Assembly: GCF_037811135.1 (NCBI RefSeq)
Contig: NZ_CP149130.1
Location: forward strand, 1,484,501-1,548,500
Origin: Aeromonas rivipollensis
GTDB taxonomy: Bacteria > Pseudomonadota > Gammaproteobacteria > Enterobacterales > Aeromonadaceae
Length of the DNA stretch: 64,000 bases
Direction of reading: 5' to 3'
The position numbers and the translations under genes are program-made. A model generated the notes under the pieces. That model had not been told where the DNA came from. It was given only the letters and a program-made list of their open reading frames with translations, and searched no databases. Shown piece after piece: positions 60,961-64,000 of the stretch (its first letter is position 1; each line of letters starts with the position of its first letter).

Positions 60961-61929
60961 ATGCAGCATACCCATGCGCTGGTGGGCGACGTAGGCGGTA
61001 CCAATGCCCGGCTGGCCCTCTGCGAGCTGGCGACCGGCGCCATTTCCGAGGCAAAGACCTATTCCGGACTGGCCCACCCCAGCCTGGAGGCCGTGGTGCG
61101 CCTCTATCTGGAGGAGCATGGCGTCAAGGTGGGCGAGGCCTGCATCGCCATCGCCTGTCCCATCAATGGCGACTGGGTCGCCATGACCAACCACAGTTGG
61201 GAGTTCTCCATCCGCGAGATGCAGACCAACCTCGGCCTGGATCGCCTGCAGGTGATCAACGATTTCACCGCCGTCTCCATGGCCGTCCCGGTGCTGGCTG
61301 AGGCGGATCGCATCCAGCTCGGCGGCGCCGCGCCCGTGGCCGGCAAGCCCATCGCCATCTATGGCGCAGGCACCGGCCTTGGGGTGGCGCACCTGGTGCA
61401 GGCGGGCGAGCAGTGGCTCAGTCTGCCGGGGGAGGGCGGTCACGTGGATTTCGCCGCCAACACGGAAGAGGAGGATGCGGTGCTGCAGGTGATGCGTGGC
61501 GAGCTGGGCCATGTGTCGGCGGAGCGTTTCCTCTCGGGCCCGGGACTGGTCAATCTCTATCGCGGCCTGGTCAAATCCGATGGCCGTGAACCCGAGCCCT
61601 TTGCCCCGAAAGACATCACCGAGCGGGCGCTGGCGGGTGACTGCCTGGATTGCCGCCGCACCCTGAGCCTGTTCTGCGTGCTCATGGGCCGCTTTGCCGG
61701 CAACCTGGCGCTCAACCTGGGAACCTTCGGCGGCGTCTACATCGCCGGCGGCATAGTGCCACGCTTCCAGGAGTTCTTCATCAGCTCCGGCTTTCGGGTC
61801 GCCTTTGAGGACAAGGGGCGCTTCAAGCCATATCTGAAGGACATCCCGGTGTTCCTCATTACCCATGAGGGCCCCGGTCTGCTGGGGGCGGGCGCCTATC
61901 TGCGCCAGTCCCTCGGGATCCGCCTCTGA
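60961..61929 (+). CDS. glk: Glucokinase
   Basis: Phosphorylates glucose with ATP, the entry step for glucose not imported by the PTS. 322 residues (E. coli 321). The phosphate 1 motif [17 protein letters not shown], glucose-binding [26 protein letters not shown] and [17 protein letters not shown] are intact, and the adenosine region is [17 protein letters not shown] 60961 follows AAGGAG. Divergent from hexR, its likely regulator. Confidence 0.95.
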   Translation: MQHTHALVGDVGGTNARLALCELATGAISEAKTYSGLAHPSLEAVVRLYLEEHGVKVGEACIAIACPINGDWVAMTNHSWEFSIREMQTNLGLDRLQVINDFTAVSMAVPVLAEADRIQLGGAAPVAGKPIAIYGAGTGLGVAHLVQAGEQWLSLPGEGGHVDFAANTEEEDAVLQVMRGELGHVSAERFLSGPGLVNLYRGLVKSDGREPEPFAPKDITERALAGDCLDCRRTLSLFCVLMGRFAGNLALNLGTFGGVYIAGGIVPRFQEFFISSGFRVAFEDKGRFKPYLKDIPVFLITHEGPGLLGAGAYLRQSLGIRL

Positions 61930-62317
61930 GGCGGATAAAGAATGCGCAAATGGTTCAGTCCCGATTCAGTGACCCTGGCGTAGAGTGACATCACGTACTC
62001 AAGAGGGCAGGGTTTCACAGGGAATTGGAAGCTGTCTTCATCCGCTGGGTGCGAATTGTCACCTGACAAGCCTGAACTGTTTCACCGGCCCTTGCGGCCG
62101 GTTTTTTTTATGTCTGTCCACCTGATGTCGTGGCATTCCCCCCATGAGGGCACCATAGGGGACGCCGTATCCAGGAGGATGTGGCAGGGCCGGTGAACCC
62201 TCATAAAGTGGTCTGAGAATGATGGAGGGATCTGGAAGGTGCTGGAGCCAGGCAGGGCAGAGCCTGCATGGAGATAGAGGTAAGGAAGGGCCCATGGCAT
62301 GGGCCCTTATCGCGGTA
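61930..62317. other. Gap between glk and phoQ with one terminator and a long palindrome
   Basis: Nearly 390 bases. It contains a + strand terminator (62084-62109) and a near-perfect palindrome AAGGGCCCATG/CATGGGCCCTT at 62286-62308 just past phoQ, which lacks a T-run on the minus strand. A 13-codon ORF at 61941 was not considered real. Confidence 0.5.
62084..62109 (+). terminator. Rho-independent terminator after glk
   Basis: ACCGGCC (62084-62090), loop CTTGC, GGCCGGT (62096-62102), then eight T. Confidence 0.85.
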
Positions 62318-63700
62318 TCAGGGGAGGGTGATATGGAACCTGGCGCCGCCAAGCGGTGACTCGTCAACCCGGATCTTGCCACCATAGCTGTGCACTATTT
62401 CGGTCACTACCGCTAGCCCTATTCCCTGGCCGGGGGAGCTGTCTGCCCGTACACCGCGCTGGAAGATCTGCTGCGATTTGCCGGGGTCTATGCCCGGGCC
62501 GTCGTCTTCCACCACGATGAGCAGGCCGCTGCCCTGGCGGTTGACCCGCACCTGGATCTCGCTGATGGCAAACTTGCAGGCGTTGTCGAGCAGGTTGCCC
62601 ATCAGCTCCATCAGATCGCCCTGTTCACCGTGAAAGAAGACGTCGTCATCAAACTGGAAGCCGGTCTGCAGCTTCTTGTGGCGGTAGACCTTGGTGAGGC
62701 TGGCCAGCAGCTTCTCGATGAGGGGCACCGGCTCGGTGCCCTTGCTGGCAAGGCGTTTTCGTCCGGTGACGGCACGGCGCAGCTGGTACTGGATGATCTG
62801 ATCCATGGTGGTGATCTGCTCACTGATGTTGTCATGGATATCGTGGCCGAGCTTGAGCTCCTGGGCGGTGATCTGGATGAGCGCCAGCCGAGTTTTCAGG
62901 CTGTGGGCCAGATCGTTCAGGGCGTGCTGGTACCGCTGGGTCTGCTGGCGTTCGTTCTCCAGCAGCTGGTTGACCGACTCGGTCAGCGGTGTCAGTTCCC
63001 GCTCGTAGTCGTTGGAGAGCGACTCCCGGGAGCCTGCGCGGATCTCGTCAATCTGCCGCGCCATGGTGCGCAGGGAGGAGAGACTCCAGAAGCTGGTCAG
63101 CAGCAGCAGGGCCCCGAGCAGGCAGTAAGAGAGCAGCGCCTGACGAATGCAGCGGTAGAGATACTCCCTGGTCTGGGCCTGGTAACGCTTGGCGGAATCG
63201 ACCATGACCACGTAGTAGGTGGTGGGGCCGTCGCCGTGGTTGCGCAGGAAGCGCAGGCTGTAGATGAAGTAGCTTTCACCGTTCTTGATGGTGTGCAGTT
63301 TGAAGAAATAGTCCTGATCCAGACCGCCAAGGTATTTCATCAGATCCCGGCAGATGGTCCCCTTCATGGTGATCACCTCGGGCATGTGCAGGCTGGACCA
63401 GCTCAGCTCACCGTCGGAGCGGCAGATAAGGGTGTCGAGATTGGGGTCGATGGCATCCGGGGTGATGTTGCCAAGATCCGTAATGGCATGGGGATCGGGC
63501 TGCTTGGAGGAGAAGAGCTTGGAGAGATTCTCCTGCATGCGGATGCTGGCCTTCTGCGCCTGCTCCTCGGCGTGGCCAAGATAGAGGATATAGACGGAGA
63601 AGGTCATGATGATTGCGATGACCAGCATGGCGCTCAGCATCAGCTTGAGGTGCAGCGAGCGGCGGATCAGTTGCATGGGGTGCAGCATGAAACGGGGCAT
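62318..63700 (-). CDS. phoQ: Sensor histidine kinase, PhoQ type
   Basis: 460 residues. Two membrane helices (about 19-42 and 185-205) bracket a periplasmic sensor domain with acidic residues (SKQPDPHAITDLGNITPDAIDPNLD). The cytoplasmic part has HAMP-like linker, dimerisation helix with the phospho-acceptor His in NDLAHSLKTRLALIQ, the N box ELMGNLLDNACKFA, G1 VVEDDGPGIDP and G2 GQGIGLAVV. PhoQ of enterics senses Mg2+, low pH and antimicrobial peptides; that role here is by homology. The ATG shares a base with the phoP stop. Confidence 0.9.
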   Translation of the reverse strand: MPRFMLHPMQLIRRSLHLKLMLSAMLVIAIIMTFSVYILYLGHAEEQAQKASIRMQENLSKLFSSKQPDPHAITDLGNITPDAIDPNLDTLICRSDGELSWSSLHMPEVITMKGTICRDLMKYLGGLDQDYFFKLHTIKNGESYFIYSLRFLRNHGDGPTTYYVVMVDSAKRYQAQTREYLYRCIRQALLSYCLLGALLLLTSFWSLSSLRTMARQIDEIRAGSRESLSNDYERELTPLTESVNQLLENERQQTQRYQHALNDLAHSLKTRLALIQITAQELKLGHDIHDNISEQITTMDQIIQYQLRRAVTGRKRLASKGTEPVPLIEKLLASLTKVYRHKKLQTGFQFDDDVFFHGEQGDLMELMGNLLDNACKFAISEIQVRVNRQGSGLLIVVEDDGPGIDPGKSQQIFQRGVRADSSPGQGIGLAVVTEIVHSYGGKIRVDESPLGGARFHITLP

Positions 63701-64000
63701 CAGCTGCAGGAGAGATTGAAGATGTAACCCTGACGGCGGATGGTGGAGATGGGGGCTATGACCCCTTCCGGATCCAGCTTCTTGCGCAGTCGGCTCACCA
63801 TCACCTCTATGGTGTTCGGATCCCCTTCGCCATCACCATAGAGTTGATCCAGCAACTGCTGCTTGGAAACCACCTGGCGGGCGTTGCGCATCAGGTATTC
63901 CAGGATCAGATACTCGAAACTGGTGAGCACAGTGACTTCGCCGGCGACGGTGAGCTCCTTGCGGGAGAGATCCAGCTCGTAGTCACCCGCCTTCACTCTG
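63700..64000 (-). CDS. phoP: PhoP-type response regulator, C-terminal part (5' end outside window)
   Basis: Only about 100 C-terminal residues lie in the window: an OmpR/PhoB-type winged-helix DNA-binding domain (YELDLSRKELTVAGEVTVLT, SFEYLILEYLMRNARQVVSKQQLLDQLYG, NTIEVMVSRLRKKLDPEG, ISTIRRQGYIF). The receiver domain is beyond the right edge. The TGA overlaps the phoQ ATG by one base, the usual phoPQ coupling. Confidence 0.88.
   Translation of the reverse strand, partial: RVKAGDYELDLSRKELTVAGEVTVLTSFEYLILEYLMRNARQVVSKQQLLDQLYGDGEGDPNTIEVMVSRLRKKLDPEGVIAPISTIRRQGYIFNLSCS

Noticed and set aside
61941-61982. 13-codon ORF (MRKWFSPDSVTLA) after glk
   Set aside because: No ribosome site, no conservation evidence; length expected by chance.

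Overview
The window is a G+C-rich (about 60 percent by eye), densely coded gammaproteobacterial chromosome segment. Gene content and order point to Aeromonas: an azurin, cyoABCDE followed by yajR, a trp operon with fused trpCF facing an rnm(yciV)-yciO-scpA-scpB-rluB block, an AcrAB/AheABC-type RND operon behind an AcrR-type palindrome, hexR between pykA and glk, and phoPQ. The species call is an inference from content; no 16S gene is present.

Layout. 1-8 kb: a TPR-containing response regulator (cut by the left edge), an Hsp20 chaperone, ApbE, azurin, a small secreted protein, a HutD protein, a nucleoside hydrolase, a DUF3634 protein and a LysR/AhpD-like divergent pair. 8-15.4 kb: the cytochrome bo3 operon, yajR and a DUF1428 gene. 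15.5-19.2 kb: the taurine operon tauABCD on the minus strand. 19.4-23.2 kb: a YdcF/DUF218 protein, a LysR gene divergent from two DUF606 transporter genes, and a DUF3297 gene. 23.3-26.3 kb: an accessory islet with hipBA and a divergent, A+T-richer gene carrying a HEPN RNase motif. 26.4-33.8 kb: the trp operon (minus strand) with leader peptide and attenuator. 33.8-39.2 kb: rnm, yciO, scpAB, rluB, tesB. 39.2-41.2 kb: a dicarboxylate symporter and a methyltransferase. 41.3-47.9 kb: TetR regulator plus tripartite RND pump. 48-53.8 kb: sulfate-binding protein, tRNA-Thr, ycdX, psrA and fadE. 54-58.1 kb: a second, atypical RND pair. 58.1-64 kb: pykA, hexR, glk and phoQP (phoP cut by the right edge).

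How the genes work together. Several regulators sit beside visible operators: an AcrR palindrome before the efflux operon, a PsrA-like palindrome before psrA-fadE, HexR boxes before pykA and hexR, three identically built HipB-type palindromes spaced exactly 50 bp apart, and a trpL/attenuator pair. Sulfur acquisition is represented twice (tau and sbp), and each promoter region carries a TTCTT/AAGAA palindrome.

The most unusual signal is a recurring scar: at tauC/tauD (three copies), the DUF606 pair, trpE/trpG, trpC/trpB and scpA/scpB, the 5' end of the downstream gene, and in three cases also the 3' end of the upstream gene, is duplicated in tandem. This leaves tiny coupled ORFs whose differences from the intact copy are largely synonymous. 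No insertion sequence, prophage, CRISPR array or rRNA gene was seen.
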